Shown here in pieces: positions 45,450-56,454 of a stretch of DNA of 64,000 nt. The notes beneath the pieces are model-generated. The model worked only from the letters and a program-made list of their open reading frames with translations, did not search any database and was not told where the DNA came from. Location of the stretch: NCBI RefSeq assembly GCF_022376445.1, contig NW_025955127.1:1-64000 (forward strand), written 5' to 3'. The stretch comes from Fomitopsis serialis. Lineage: Eukaryota; Basidiomycota; Agaricomycetes; Polyporales; Fomitopsidaceae. Positions within the stretch are counted from its first letter, which is position 1, and the number at the start of each line of letters is the position of its first letter. The translations under genes and the position numbers were made by a program.

Positions 45450-46549
45450 ATGCCGGGCCCCGTCCACAACGGAGGCAACAGTACCGTCACCTCGCTCTTC
45501 GACGGGAAATTCAGGAAGATGGACGACTCGATCGGAGGCGGATACTACAGCTGCGTCGGTGAGAGGAACCGAGGGCACGGTTTCATTTCGGATTCGGAGT
45601 ATATGATCGTAGTGGGTCGGTCGGGTAACGAAACCATGGTCAGCCAGGAGTTCTGTCACGCTCAGGGGATGCCCGATTGTATGCGCAAGGTGAGTTTCAA
45701 TCTTCTCGTGGCTGGCATGGTACAAACGTTCAGCAGGTTAAGAGGCAGAAAGATCGCAACATGGCACCTCTGCTAGGATGGTTCATAGGCTGCGCCGTCG
45801 AGAAGCGGGAGGCGCGTAGGAAGCCGGACGACGGCGTTCTACGATCCTCGCAAGCCGCCAGAGCGCAAGACCCGCACGAGCCGCGTCGATGGGGGCAATG
45901 GTGCCACCGTACCAAGTTCCGCAGAAGCGAGAACATCTTTCCGCTCGACGAATACATCCTTAACCCCAGGTCCCACCAACTCCGGACAGACAAATTGAGC
46001 GCGACCGGGATCGCATTCGAAGGCTGTCCAGTATTCGGACAGGTCGAAATCGCGCTCATCTATATACCAGTAGAAGACGGCGACCTCGTCGATGCGGCCG
46101 TAGCGTCGCACTGGAACGCGAAGACAATCATGTCGAATTTCAAGACTATGGTCAGCATTTGCCAAATCGTCTGTGCACTCACTAACCAGCTAGTACTACA
46201 GTATATACGTCATGACATGAACGACACCGGCGTCACTGAAATGTGCGCGCAGTTGAACATTCTCATGTCGAGAGCATGGACTTTGTTCCATGCTCTCGAC
46301 GAGTACGAGACCTCCGCGCACCTCACCGTCGACGACTTGAGTGTGGGCGCCCAGCCCTACGTTCGCCGCGCCTTGCGATATACCTATGATCCGTTGCCGA
46401 CTCTCCCTTCCGACGTCGTACTCCCGCCCGAGGCGAGGTTCACAGAACGTGAACTGACCGACTGGGCCGTGCGCTCGACACGCTGCCTATGGCGCCAGAT
46501 GCAGGTCATGACGACGACGCGTATTGAAAAGTGGTTGGCCACCGTTTGA
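45450..46549 (+). CDS. Orphan protein, 333 aa, three exons
   Basis: Exons are 45450-45689, 45737-46150 and 46202-46549, with introns of 47 and 51 nt. The second intron (GTCAGC, CACTAAC branch, ACAG end) is a multiple of three with no stop, so the unspliced frame is also open. The product starts MPGPVHNGGNSTVTSLFDGK. It contains RSENIFPLDEYILNPRSHQ, GCPVFGQVEIALIYIPVEDG and ELTDWAVRSTRCLWRQMQV and ends KWLATV. No domain was recognised. A perfect 14-bp inverted repeat lies inside exon 3. A pyrimidine-rich leader (45250-45440) precedes the start. Confidence 0.6.
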
Positions 46550-46953
46550 TTCTCGCTTGCTGTATGTAGTACATCCTCGCACTGCTCTGTCGTCGACGTC
46601 GTGTTTTCTTGCTCGTTGCTCAGTATCCAGCCAAGGTGACTCTCGAAATGAAATTATTTTGCGCAAACAATAGCGGCACTGGCTTCCCTGACGACTAGTG
46701 TCCGACTTTGCATTCGGTGCTCAGCCGTCCTGCAGACCCCTCGTCCCATACAAAATTCAAGAATGAATCACCTCCGCGTTTGTCCCTAGGTTGTCTACAG
46801 CATTTCAAGCGGCATCGGCGGCTACCTCCGTCTTCTAGAGCACAACACCCGTGACGGACCGGAGGCATCTCCGCATCATGATCTCCCACACGCACATTTT
46901 CCATCTTGGACCTTGCTCATACAACTTGTCGTCTCGCTCCATCTTAAGCTCAG

Positions 46954-48564
46954 ATGTCTCGGCGCGAGACACGGTCCACTGCGCCGTCGAGGGAAACCCG
47001 TAGTGCTCCATCGAAGTCGAAGACCGCTGCCGCAAGCAAGCCGCCGTCCGTTGGTTCAAAACGGACATCGACTAACAAGCCAGCCTCGAAGAAGGGAGCG
47101 GCTGGCTCAACCAAGCCCGCATCCAGTCAACACGATGCCGCACCTGAAGTGACCTCCATGCCCTACGCCGAGCGACTCAGGTTAATGAAGACCGCGTTGA
47201 AGCCGCAGCGGCCGGACCTGACAGCGAAAGAACTCGATGTTCTGGCTCGCACCATGGTCGCGGGGGCAAGCAAGGGAGGTAACGCAGAGAAGGAGCGTTT
47301 TGACGGTTCGTACAGGCATACTGCTCAATATGGGAGGGACACTGACAAATACGTAGTAATACAAGCAAACGTTGCCAACATGATGGCAGACGAAGATGTC
47401 GGAGAGCACACATCGGACGAGATACTCGAAGATGACGTGAGTCTAGAGGACCAGTCTCCTCAAGCTTCGAAGGGAAAAGGAAAGCAGCAAGCCAAGACGA
47501 GTACGTACCTTACTCCGACTAAATCACAGTGCTCAACGGGCTGTAGCCTCCCCTCCTCCAACCCGAGTGTCTCCCAAGCAGCGCAAGAGGAAGGCTCGCC
47601 AAGATGAGGAGAAGGCGGGTAGTGCGGAGTCCAGCCCAGAGCAGCCCAAGAAGAAGCAGAAGAAGACACAGGCGACGGATGACGTGTCTCCCGCGCCCGT
47701 TGAAGTGGAAGAGTCAGGCTCGGTGCGGTATAAGAAGAAAGCTCAGGCTACGAAGAATGTGTCTCCCGGACCTGGCGATGTGGAGGAGGGTGAGACGACC
47801 ATGCACCGTAAGTATTCATATGCCTATTATCACTTGCTCGTTGGCCTCATGGTACATTACAACAGGCAAGCCGGTGGAGAAGGACAATACGGTGTCTAAG
47901 GACGAGGATCGCGTCGCGTCTCTTCTAGGTAAGTGACGGCTTAGCTTGCATGCGTCGATTGGTAACTCTCGAATAGCTCGCAATTCAAACAAACCCAGAA
48001 GGACGCGTCGTGTTGGCCGGAGGGTGCTGGAGAGCAGCGATGAGGAAGCTCTGGGCACGGATGAGCAGCGATCATCCGATTCAGAAGGTAAGGCGATGCT
48101 ATCACGGTCTACAATGCTGATGCGCGACCCGCTCCGCGACTGACTGCCATATGCAAGGTCCTCGTGTTACGGAAAGCAGCAGCCCCGATCGACGTACAAA
48201 GCGGCCGCGTAAGCAGAAGACCAACTCGCCGTCGGTGCATTCCCCCGTCAACATCGACGATTCGGGTGAGGACAGTAGTTCTTTCAAGCCGGCAGCCGAC
48301 GAGAAGGACAACGAGAGTGAGGAAGATGTGGGCGAGGTGCATGGATCAGATGATGGGGTGGGTGATGGGAGACCATTATTGACTTTACTGACGTGCACCC
48401 TAGTTGATCATCAAGGACGTTGACCAGCACAGTGGCCGGAAGGGCAAGAAGAAAGTGTTGCCGAAGACTCCCCGCGCGAAGGACACCGCGTCACAGTCGA
48501 GCGACGATCCGTTGACGAAGGAGCCCATGAAGAGCTTCCTGCAGCGGGCCGAGCCTACTGAGTA
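46954..48564 (+). CDS. Basic disordered N-terminal half of a DUF6532-like gene
   Basis: Exons are 46954-47500, 47547-47807, 47866-47928, 47977-48087, 48158-48357 and 48404-48561/48564, joined by 46-70-nt introns. The product (446 residues to the stop) is Lys/Arg/Ser-rich: MSRRETRSTAPSRETRSAPS, KQRKRKARQDEEKAG, KPRRTRRVGRRVLESSDEEA. It has one likely folded patch (MPYAERLRLMKTALKPQRPD, then LTAKELDVLARTM). Proteins with a C-terminal DUF6532 domain typically begin like this. The frame meets TAA at 48562-48564, exactly where a GTAAGA splice donor begins (48562) and where the fold-back element is inserted. I infer that this and 51430-52716 are one gene. The remaining coding parts do not splice in frame with any acceptor I can see, so the junction needs transcript evidence. 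Confidence 0.55.
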
Positions 48565-48571
48565 AGATTTA

Positions 48572-49790
48572 ACGTTCCGAACGTTAAAACCGGAGTGAGA
48601 TTCGCCCGTCTCGAACGTTGCGGCCGGCGCCGGCCGGAGGGGTCCGGGTCCACGTTGCAGACGTTGTCGTTGCCAGCGATCCGGCCGGCTCTGCCTCGTC
48701 TCCAACGTTGCGGCCGGCCTCACCATCCCTGAATACTGTCCCCAATGATCCACCCGGCCTGTTTTCACAGTACGTTGCAATGCTCCGGCCGGAGTGCATG
48801 CCAGCCCTGCCCCCCTCCTCAATGCTCCGGCCGGCCTGTTTTCACCGGACGTTGCAACGCTCCGGCCGGACTACACCCCGGCCGCCCCCCTACTTCTGAA
48901 CGATCCGCCCGGCCTCTTTCACCCAACGTTGCAATGCTCCGGCCGGAGGGTATGCCGGCCGGTCATCCCTCATTCCCAACGTTGCGGCCGGAGCAGGCAG
49001 AATTCAAAGTGGCCAGGCAGTCCACGCTGCAAACAGTCCGGCCGGTCAACAGATATAGCATTGCAAACGAGCCGGCCGGCCTCAGGCCCTACCACTACAA
49101 ATGGTCCGGCCGGACTTTTTGCCGGCCGAAAACACAATGTCTCGGGCCGAGGGTACAGCCAAAACTCGGCCAAAGCAGCCAGCCATTTTGCCGGCCGAGC
49201 TTTTGCTTCACCCACCGGGCAAGCATTGTCTCGGGCCGAAAAGTTGACCATTTTCTCGGGCCGAAGATTTGAGTACTGCCTCGGGCCGAAGAGTTGGGCA
49301 TTTTCTCGGGCCGAAGATTTGGCCGAAGCTCGGTGAAAACAGCCGGGCTGTCAGATTGCCATATAGGGAAATTTGGTATTGACTGGTAGTACTTCATTGA
49401 TAGACTATAGTATCAATTCCCTAGTGACCAAAGATGTCTAGTTAGGCCAGGATGTGCAAAACAAGATTTACTCACAGGCTTCTTTGCACAACAAGTTAAT
49501 CAATTTCTGAAGCCAGTTTTCTTTTCCCACACTGTTTGACTATCTAGGATGTGTTGTTTCAATGCATAGAGTATATCCCCAACAGGAATAGTCTTATTCT
49601 TTGAAGCTGAATGCAGAACATGAGATAAGGGGCATACAGGTATGGTACCGTGCTGAACAATGTTGACTCCTGCAGCCAATGTACATTCAAAACAATGTTT
49701 CACCATCTAGAATAGTTCATTTCCTCACAAGGACTCAGTTCTCCAAAGGAATAGTCTTATTCACACAAGCTGAATGTGGTACAGAGTTAA
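48572..49790 (+). repeat. Left inverted arm of the fold-back element
   Basis: About 1219 bp. 48600-49130 holds about a dozen CCGGCCGG-centred sites, often as CGTTGCAA-TGCTCCGGCCGG. 49135-49335 holds five TCGGGCCGA-centred sites spaced about 25-90 bp apart. 49340-49790 is AT-rich and carries the outward-facing 68-codon frame (49706-49500, minus strand). Confidence 0.8.
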
Positions 49791-49977
49791 GGGGATCATG
49801 CACTCCGGCCGGACCATCTCCTATGAGGATGAGGATTGGCCGGCCGGACTGTTACCAATGTAAATGTTTCTGTGGCAAGTGCAATGTGCATGCTGGTACA
49901 ACATTTCAGTGTGACACCCAGACAGACAATAATCCAAAGTATGTCTCTCACAATATAATGCATATTCACCTTATCTT

Positions 49978-50430
49978 CATCCCCGAGTTCAGCTTCAAAG
50001 AATAAGACTATTCCTTTGGGAGACTTGCTTGTTGCATTGAAATGTGCTACTCTAGATTGTGGAACATTGTGGGGAAAGCATATTGGCTTCAGGAAGTGTA
50101 CACAGTATGACATGTATACCCATGCACCCTTGCCTTAACTCTGTACTACATTCAGCTTATGTGAATAAGACTGTTCCTTTGGAGGATTCACTCCCTATGG
50201 GTAAATGAACCATCAGAGGTTGTGAAACAGTGTTTTGAATGTACATTGGCTGCAGGAGTCAACATTGTTCAGCACGGTACCATACCTGTATGCCCCTTAT
50301 CTCATGTTCTGCATTCAGCTTCAAAGAATAAGACTATTCCTGTTGGGGATATACTCTATGCATTGAAACAACACATCCTAGATAGTCAAACAGTGTGGGA
50401 AAAGAAAACTGGCTTCAGAAATTGATTAAC
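49978..50430 (+). repeat. Coding-like repeat unit inside the fold-back element
   Basis: In the loop, SASKNKTIPLGDLLVALK is followed by LDCGTLWGKHIGFRKC. In the right arm, SASKNKTIPVGDILYALK is followed by LDSQTVWEKKTGFRN. The mirror copy lies in the left arm at 49706-49500. A further degenerate unit (TTCAGCTT, then GAATAAGACTGTTCC) is at about 50150-50185. The conserved residues suggest descent from a captured repeated coding domain, now without a usable long frame. Confidence 0.5.
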
Positions 50431-51412
50431 TTGTTGTGCAAAGAAGCCTGTGAGTAAATCTTGTTTTGCACATCCTGGCCTAACTAGACATCTTTGGTCA
50501 CTAGGGAATTGATACTATAGTCTATCAATGAAGTACTACCAGTCAATACCAAATTTCCTATATGGCAATCTGACAGCCCGGCTGTTTTCACCGAGCTTCG
50601 GCCAAATCTTCGGCCCGAGAAAATGCCCAACTCTTCGGCCCGAGGCAGTACTCAAATCTTCGGCCCGAGAAAATGGTCAACTTTTCGGCCCGAGACAATG
50701 CTTGCCCGGTGGGTGAAGCAAAAGCTCGGCCGGCAAAATGGCTGGCTGCTTTGGCCGAGTTTTGGCTGTACCCTCGGCCCGAGACATTGTGTTTTCGGCC
50801 GGCAAAAAGTCCGGCCGGACCATTTGTAGTGGTAGGGCCTGAGGCCGGCCGGCTCGTTTGCAATGCTATATCTGTTGACCGGCCGGACTGTTTGCAGCGT
50901 GGACTGCCTGGCCGCTTTGAATTCTGCCTGCTCCGGCCGCAACATTGGGAACGAGGGATGACCAGCCGGCATACCCTCCGGCCGGAGCATTGCAACGTTG
51001 GGTGAAAGAGGCCGGGCGGATCGTTCAGAAGTAGGGGGGGCGGCCGGGGTGTAGTCCGGCCGGAGCGTTGCAACGTCCGGTGAAAACAGGCCGGCCGCAA
51101 CATTGAGGAGGGGGGGTGGGCTGGCATGCACTCCGGCCGGAGCGTTGAGCAGTGGGGGGTGGGCTGGCACGCGCTCCGGCCGGAGCGTTGCAACGTCTGG
51201 TGAAAACAGCCCGGCCGCAACATTGGAGGTGGTATTTGAGGAGGGCAGGGCCGGCCGCAACGTTGGGGACGAGGCTGAACCGGCCGGCATGATCTCCGGC
51301 CGGATCACTGGCAACGTCCACGTCTGCAACGTGGACCCGGACCCCTCCGGCCGGCGCCGGCCGCCACGTTCGAAACGGGCAAATCTCACTCCGGTTTTAA
51401 CGTTCGGAACGT
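50133..51412 (-). repeat. Right inverted arm of the fold-back element
   Basis: About 1280 bp, the reverse complement of the left arm with roughly 60 bp of extra repeat units in the GC-rich part (around 51120-51250). It carries the mirror copy of the 68-codon frame (50222-50425, plus strand), with the same peptide apart from the first few residues. Confidence 0.8.
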
Positions 51413-51429
51413 GTAAGACACACTAAATA

Positions 51430-52716
51430 ATGTGGCGGGCCCAGCAAGAGCTCCGCGTGTACATCGCGGTCGAGAATGCGTGGCCCCGCAAACGGGGCCA
51501 GAGGGTCGAGAAGTTCGACGTGCCTCAAGACATTATCGAGCTGCTGGTCGAGAAGAACGCCCAGTACCAGGCTGATGATTTCCAGGAGACGTTCCAGGAG
51601 TTGTGGGATAACATTAAGACGAAGAACCGTATGATCAAATATGTAAGTGTCTACCATGCTACGAGTCATTGGTAGACTGTCATCTTGTGAGCCCCTAGGT
51701 CTACAAAGTCGCCGCACAGGTCCGGCAGGAGCTGAAGCAGAAAGCCAAACGGGTGGTAGAGAAGGAACTTTTATCAGTCAAGATCTCCGATGTTGGCCTC
51801 GACGCGGTTGCTCGCAATGACAAGTTGCAGAAGGCAAAGGAAGCGCGGATTAAATACCTTCGCAACCACAATACGTTCCATTACGGGAACATAGTGATGC
51901 CGGACCCGGACGTTTCCCCCGAGGTAAGATTCATGCCTTGTAGTGCTTGACATATTCTGCTAACTGCTATGAGTAAGCTGTGGGACGACCCGGAGCTTGA
52001 CACACCTTTCCACAGTGTCGTGATCGCGGAGATCATGGCGCGGCAGTGGTGGCTCGGGCAGCACCCGGAAGCCCTCCGCCGCGAGAACCGATCTCGCTTT
52101 GACATCAACGTCAAGCCGCCGTCGAGCAATATGATCGCTCTGACCTGTAGCGCAGTGAGTACCTGAGTTTCTGCATGGATATCGGATAATTCGACACATT
52201 GACAGGTTCTAGTCGCATTCGATGAAGCATTGGCCGGCAATTCTACCGTGAACTTCGATGAAAAGACGTATGCTATGGAGTGAGTTATTTAGTGTTCCGC
52301 CTTCAGCTGCTAATCACCTTGGTTCTGGCAGGCATGATCGCCTGAAAGCTGGCATAGACAAGCTGCGACGACATGCGGATGCGAACAGCAGGATGTACGA
52401 CGAAGGTGTTGCCGAGCTCGTGAAATCAATGAACGACACTATGGCCGCCAACATCATGTAAGTCATCCCCATTACATCGAACAAATTTGCTAACAAGTGA
52501 CCCAGGGCCTTTGCTGGCATTGCCCACGACAAGAACCGGAGGGACGAGGGCAACGCCGAGGAGCTCGATGATGGCATTGACATGAAGGCAGTTCTCGGCC
52601 GATGGGGCAAGAAGAAGGCATCGACGTCCGCTGTCTCGGGTGCACAGGCACAGGCACAGGCAGGGCATGTATTGTACCCCCTCGCTCCAGTCGCGAGCAG
52701 CTCCAAGACCAAGTAA
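51430..52716 (+). CDS. DUF6532-like C-terminal domain, 341 aa
   Basis: Exons are 51430-51642, 51699-51923, 51978-52154, 52206-52279, 52332-52457 and 52506-52716. All introns are canonical, and 1026 nt are open to TAA at 52714-52716. Key segments are LRVYIAVENAWP, ELWDNIKTKNRMIKYVYKVA, RNHNTFHYGNIVMPDP, HSVVIAEIMARQWWLG and PSSNMIALTCSAVLVAFDEA. The order (ENAWP start, FHY block, IMARQWW block, MIAL block with a following helix) matches my knowledge of DUF6532, an Agaricomycete family of unknown function with many copies per genome. The first Met (51430) lies only 18 bp after the fold-back element, so the native start is probably the Lys/Arg-rich half at 46954. The Gln/Ala-rich tail (GAQAQAQAGH) is low-complexity. 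Confidence 0.65.
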
Positions 52717-53280
52717 GACGTCGTCGTCGGGACACGCGGTAAGTAGTCGGAGCCACACAATATCACTCTTATGTGAGACTGACACTATGCCTAGTTCGTG
52801 GATCTGTCCTGTACGATAGGATACCGTGTTACCGATCTGACCGTAGGTTGCTGCGTTAGCCTCGTTGGCGTCTCGTCTCTATACCATCTATGTTGTAGTA
52901 TCTAGGTGTTGTATCAGTGGGTGTAGGTGCTTGTTCGTGCTGTGCATGTATTACGATTATCAAGAGGATAATTGATGTGCCCTACAACTTGCAAAGAAGA
53001 TGTGTCGACAGCGAATACTGAGCTGGATTCGGAATGCGGGGTCGAGGAACACAACAAAGTGATTCTATAGTAAGCCCAACCTGGCTGAGAGCGTGTGGAA
53101 GCTACGAAGATTGTTTGGTTGAGCCAGCTCTCAAAGTGATTCAATAAATTGATAAGCTCTCTGAGACATGAAAAATGAAATCCAATGCACTTGAGACCGA
53201 GGGACTTGTCTTGTAGAGTACTGGGCGCCTATGTCTGCTCGAGAGCTGGTCTGTCCGCTCTACAACTGGTCTCATGGGAT
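52717..53280. other. Intergenic, no gene recognised
   Basis: Two copies of a GAATCACTTTG word on the minus strand (near 53070 and 53140) lie close to the 3' side of the truncated tnp2 element. Nothing else was seen. Confidence 0.4.
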
Positions 53281-55420
53281 CTACAAGTGCTTGGACACCC
53301 GGGCAGTTTTTCCTGATGGATGCCGATCCAGATCCCTTACGGGCCACTGCGTCTCGTCAAGTTCCTCTATCTGGTCCTTCGTGAGGAAGCAGAATGAGCA
53401 CAGGTGGTTCCCGGACGATGACGGCAGACCTGCCACTTGACGCGCCGCAAGCTGGTCGCTGACAAGGGGGATAAGGTAACCATGGCAGAAACGGCCTTCC
53501 GGATGCAACGCAGTACGTGAGAAGTAGATTCCTGGGGACCAAAACTCCAGGAGGTCGTCAACGACCAACCGCAGGAAATGGTTGATTTGTTCCAATGACG
53601 GTTTTCCAGGCCCGGGAATCACGCCAATAAGGCATATGTTTTCATCTTTGTAACGCATGTCTGGCAGGAGGTTGAGTAGAACCAGGTAGATTCCAGTGCT
53701 CGTTCTTGACTTTTTCGCAGCTTTCACGAAGAACGGATTGAATCCGTCCACACCCATGGACCACACTAGCCGTAGTTCGTCTTGCGGTGCATCGATAATT
53801 CGATCGCCATTACAGTCCTTGAAGTCCTTTGCTATGCCTCCGTGCCACCAGTCGTGGAGATCTTCATCATCGTGCGCGCGTGCCTTACCCGCTGTTACGT
53901 CTATCGCGCGCTCTATCTCGGGTCTGGATAGCATACGAGCTGTCCACCACTTCAGCTTTTGATGCAGATAGCGTTTGCAGGGCACCGTATATAGTTTGCC
54001 TTGGATCATGCACTTGCGTAGCAATGACGTACCGCAGACGGGGGACGATGGCGTCGCTTGATGGGTACAGCTCTCAAGAGCTGGGCTGGAGTCTGGGTAC
54101 AGACAGTAGCACTCTGGACACACGACATAGGAGCGCACGACAGGGTCCATGTCGAACTGATGAAGGAGGGTACGAGAGTCGACGGGAATGCTATCGAAGC
54201 CCACTTGCTCCTCGATGCTCCTTCTCGAGCCGCGCTGTTGAAGTTTTTGAAGCGACCATCGCAGTACGTACAGTGTGAAGTCGCAAGCGTTCCTCGATAC
54301 TCGGGAGATGAGATGGAGTACGAGGATCAAAAACTTGAGTGCCATTATGGCCGGGTCTGCTGAACGATGCTGCGCATGATGAAAGCGTTCTGCGACGCTC
54401 AGCTTGGCTTAGCCTAGAGTGGACGCAGCACTCACCAGATGCAAGGAGAATCCGATTCTGTCCTTTATACCTTACAAGATGGGGATCTGGGGGACCATGA
54501 CCTCCGTGTCGTTGACAATTCCATTCTTCTCCCTTTATACCCTCCAAGCGTCTGAGCTCGTCCAGGATGCGATTATGAACCATAGCCTGCAGGTGTTGAA
54601 GTCGGGAGGAATTCGAGACAAGATGACTAATGTTCACGAGCTGCTGATACATGAATTCTTCGTGACGCAGGAAGTGGTTATTGATTGAATGCTGGGTGGA
54701 TAGGCGTAGAAGGCCGCTGTTCGCGAATGAAGCAGGCTCCGTGGCAGGGGGGTGATATTCAGACGAGGCTTCGTCGGGCGGATGGGCAAAGATGAGTGTC
54801 GGGGGAACGGAAAATGTGAGGATGTTCGTATTGACTAATACGAACACCGAGGTCAACTCCTTGATAGCGCGCGCATTGGCAGCATCCAGGGCTTCGTCTG
54901 CGTTCTCCTCTGCAGAATCATAGGACGGTGGCGACCCAGCCTCCTCCTCGTCTTCAGACGCAGCCGACTCAGCAGTATCACTGTCCGTATCGATTGAGGA
55001 AGCGTTCCCGTCTAAGGCAACAAAGCTGTCGCTCAAGTCGATGTCGCGTATGCGTCGCTGATGCGATTGGTTTGGGGTCATGGAGGGACCCAAGCAGGGT
55101 GCGTCATTGAGTTCGTGAGGTTCAACGAGTGGCTCGCCAATTCCGTCGGAGGCAATGCGTGATGCCGATTGTGGACCAGTGAGCGACCGCGCGATGAATG
55201 CGCCGTCAACGTTGCCAGCCAGGATTGCCTGCCCTTCTAGCCACCGTGCCCGTTTATCTATCGTCGTATGGGTGTCATATAGTTTCCGCGACACCCAATT
55301 TCCCTTGACCTTCACCCCTCTGCGCATATCTTTGACTGTCAGCAATGCGCACCCAGATGTGACGCATTGGCAGAGAACCACAGGTCGGCCTCGCAGAACA
55401 CCAGTCGCTGCAGGCGCCAT
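53281..55420 (-). pseudogene. CACTA tnp2-type transposase, 3'-truncated
   Basis: Exon 1 (55420-54436) starts MAPAATGVLRGRPVVLCQCV and has VKVKGNWVSRKLYDTHTTID, then an acidic Ser/Glu linker. A 79-nt intron (54435-54357) leads to exon 2 (54356-53281) with VVCPECYCLYPDSSPALESC, LKWWTARMLSRPEIE, WSMGVDGFNPFFVKAAKKS, LIGVIPGPGKPSLEQINHFL, LLEFWSPGIYFSRT and GNHLCSFCFLTKDQIEELDE. These match the first half of basidiomycete Tnp2 transposases (zinc-binding and DDE-proximal parts). The product then ends HPSGKTARVSKHL and stops. The usual second half is absent from the downstream DNA. The 5' part shows no frameshift, so the truncation seems fairly recent. Confidence 0.75.
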
Positions 55421-56454
55421 CGGTTATTTCCGTCGCGATAGTCTGTCAGGACTGCCCGCAAATGCAGCTTGAAATGGGTCAGTGTCGATGACGTTGCAAC
55501 AAGTAGCTACGAACCTCCTCCGGGACGTGGCACTTAAGTTCGCAGAGTAGTAGCGGACGTCGACAGTAGTGGAAGTCGAGAAAGGAGAACTGCTCGATGT
55601 CCGGATCTAATGCATTATGCAACTTGTATACATCCGTTTGGCATACCTTATTTAGACTCCATTGTAACGGCATGCCATGCATGCAGCCACTGGACGGGTG
55701 TGACGAGAGGTCGACGTTTAGCTGGCGGACGGGAACCACACCAGTGTAGGGGTAGCGCAAAATTGCGAGCGAGGTAAGATCGGTCGGCAGGCGTAGTCAT
55801 GAGGCAGGCCAGGGCTAGGCCGACATTGTGTATTGGCGAACGCGAACGTAACGACGGTGGGCAGGGTGAGGAGGTGATAGTTGCATGGAACAAGGCGTCT
55901 GAGTGCAACAAACACGTTGCCCTGAGGCTCCAATGATATCTCAGCTACTATACTCATAATAACATGGGATTCTCTGGGAACTCTTCTCTTTTATGTCTTC
56001 CGCCGAAACCCGTAGCAGTCTATTCAGTCGGCACAATCCAGACGCGAAAATAAGGGACTCATATTACACGCTCCACAAGGGATTTGACTCCCCGAAATGG
56101 CCGAAAATAGTCGATGGATGTGGCTGATCATTGCGTCAACGACTACCGTGCGGTCACATCGTATTTGGACGATCTACACCGTGGATCACAAGGATACATG
56201 CCGGATGATTAGGGCACCATGACTTAGTCGCTTGAGCGAGATCCGAAAGGCACGAGCACTTTCTTGCCAGAGCGCGAAGTACGTGCTCCATTTATTGAGC
56301 ACTCCAAGTGGCTCCTCGACTAGAGATCAGCTACGGGCTGAGGCCTAAGGGGCTGTGCGAGGCACAAGACACGTGGGTGGCCCGACGGAGACGACGAGGG
56401 TAGTGTGGTGAGTCCTCTCCGGTTCCAGTCTCGTCGTCGTCACTAGCACTATCT
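55421..56454. other. Intergenic, no gene firmly recognised
   Basis: A minus-strand frame at 55479-55760 (IEQFSFLDFHYCRRPLLLC and on) looks mildly protein-like, but no family or gene structure could be supported. Confidence 0.35.

Larger units (their letters stand above)
48572..51412. mobile_element. 2.84-kb fold-back element with 1.2-kb inverted arms
   Basis: The two halves are near-complete reverse complements. The left arm is 48572-49790, the right arm 50133-51412, with a loop of about 342 bp. The arm tips match over ACGTTCCGAACGTT and AAAACCGGAGTGAG. Flanking 10-mers GTAAGATTTA (48562-48571) and GTAAGACACA (51413-51422) agree at 7 of 10 positions, consistent with a worn target duplication of 9-10 bp. 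Outer arm parts are very GC-rich and full of CCGGCCGG words. Inner parts are AT-rich. There is no transposase, so it would be non-autonomous. The layout recalls fold-back or MULE-type elements with long terminal and subterminal repeats. Confidence 0.85.

Noticed and set aside
48572..51412. Fold-back element read as an LTR retrotransposon or Helitron
   Set aside because: The arms are inverted, not direct, there is no reverse transcriptase or Rep/helicase, and no CTRR-hairpin end is seen.
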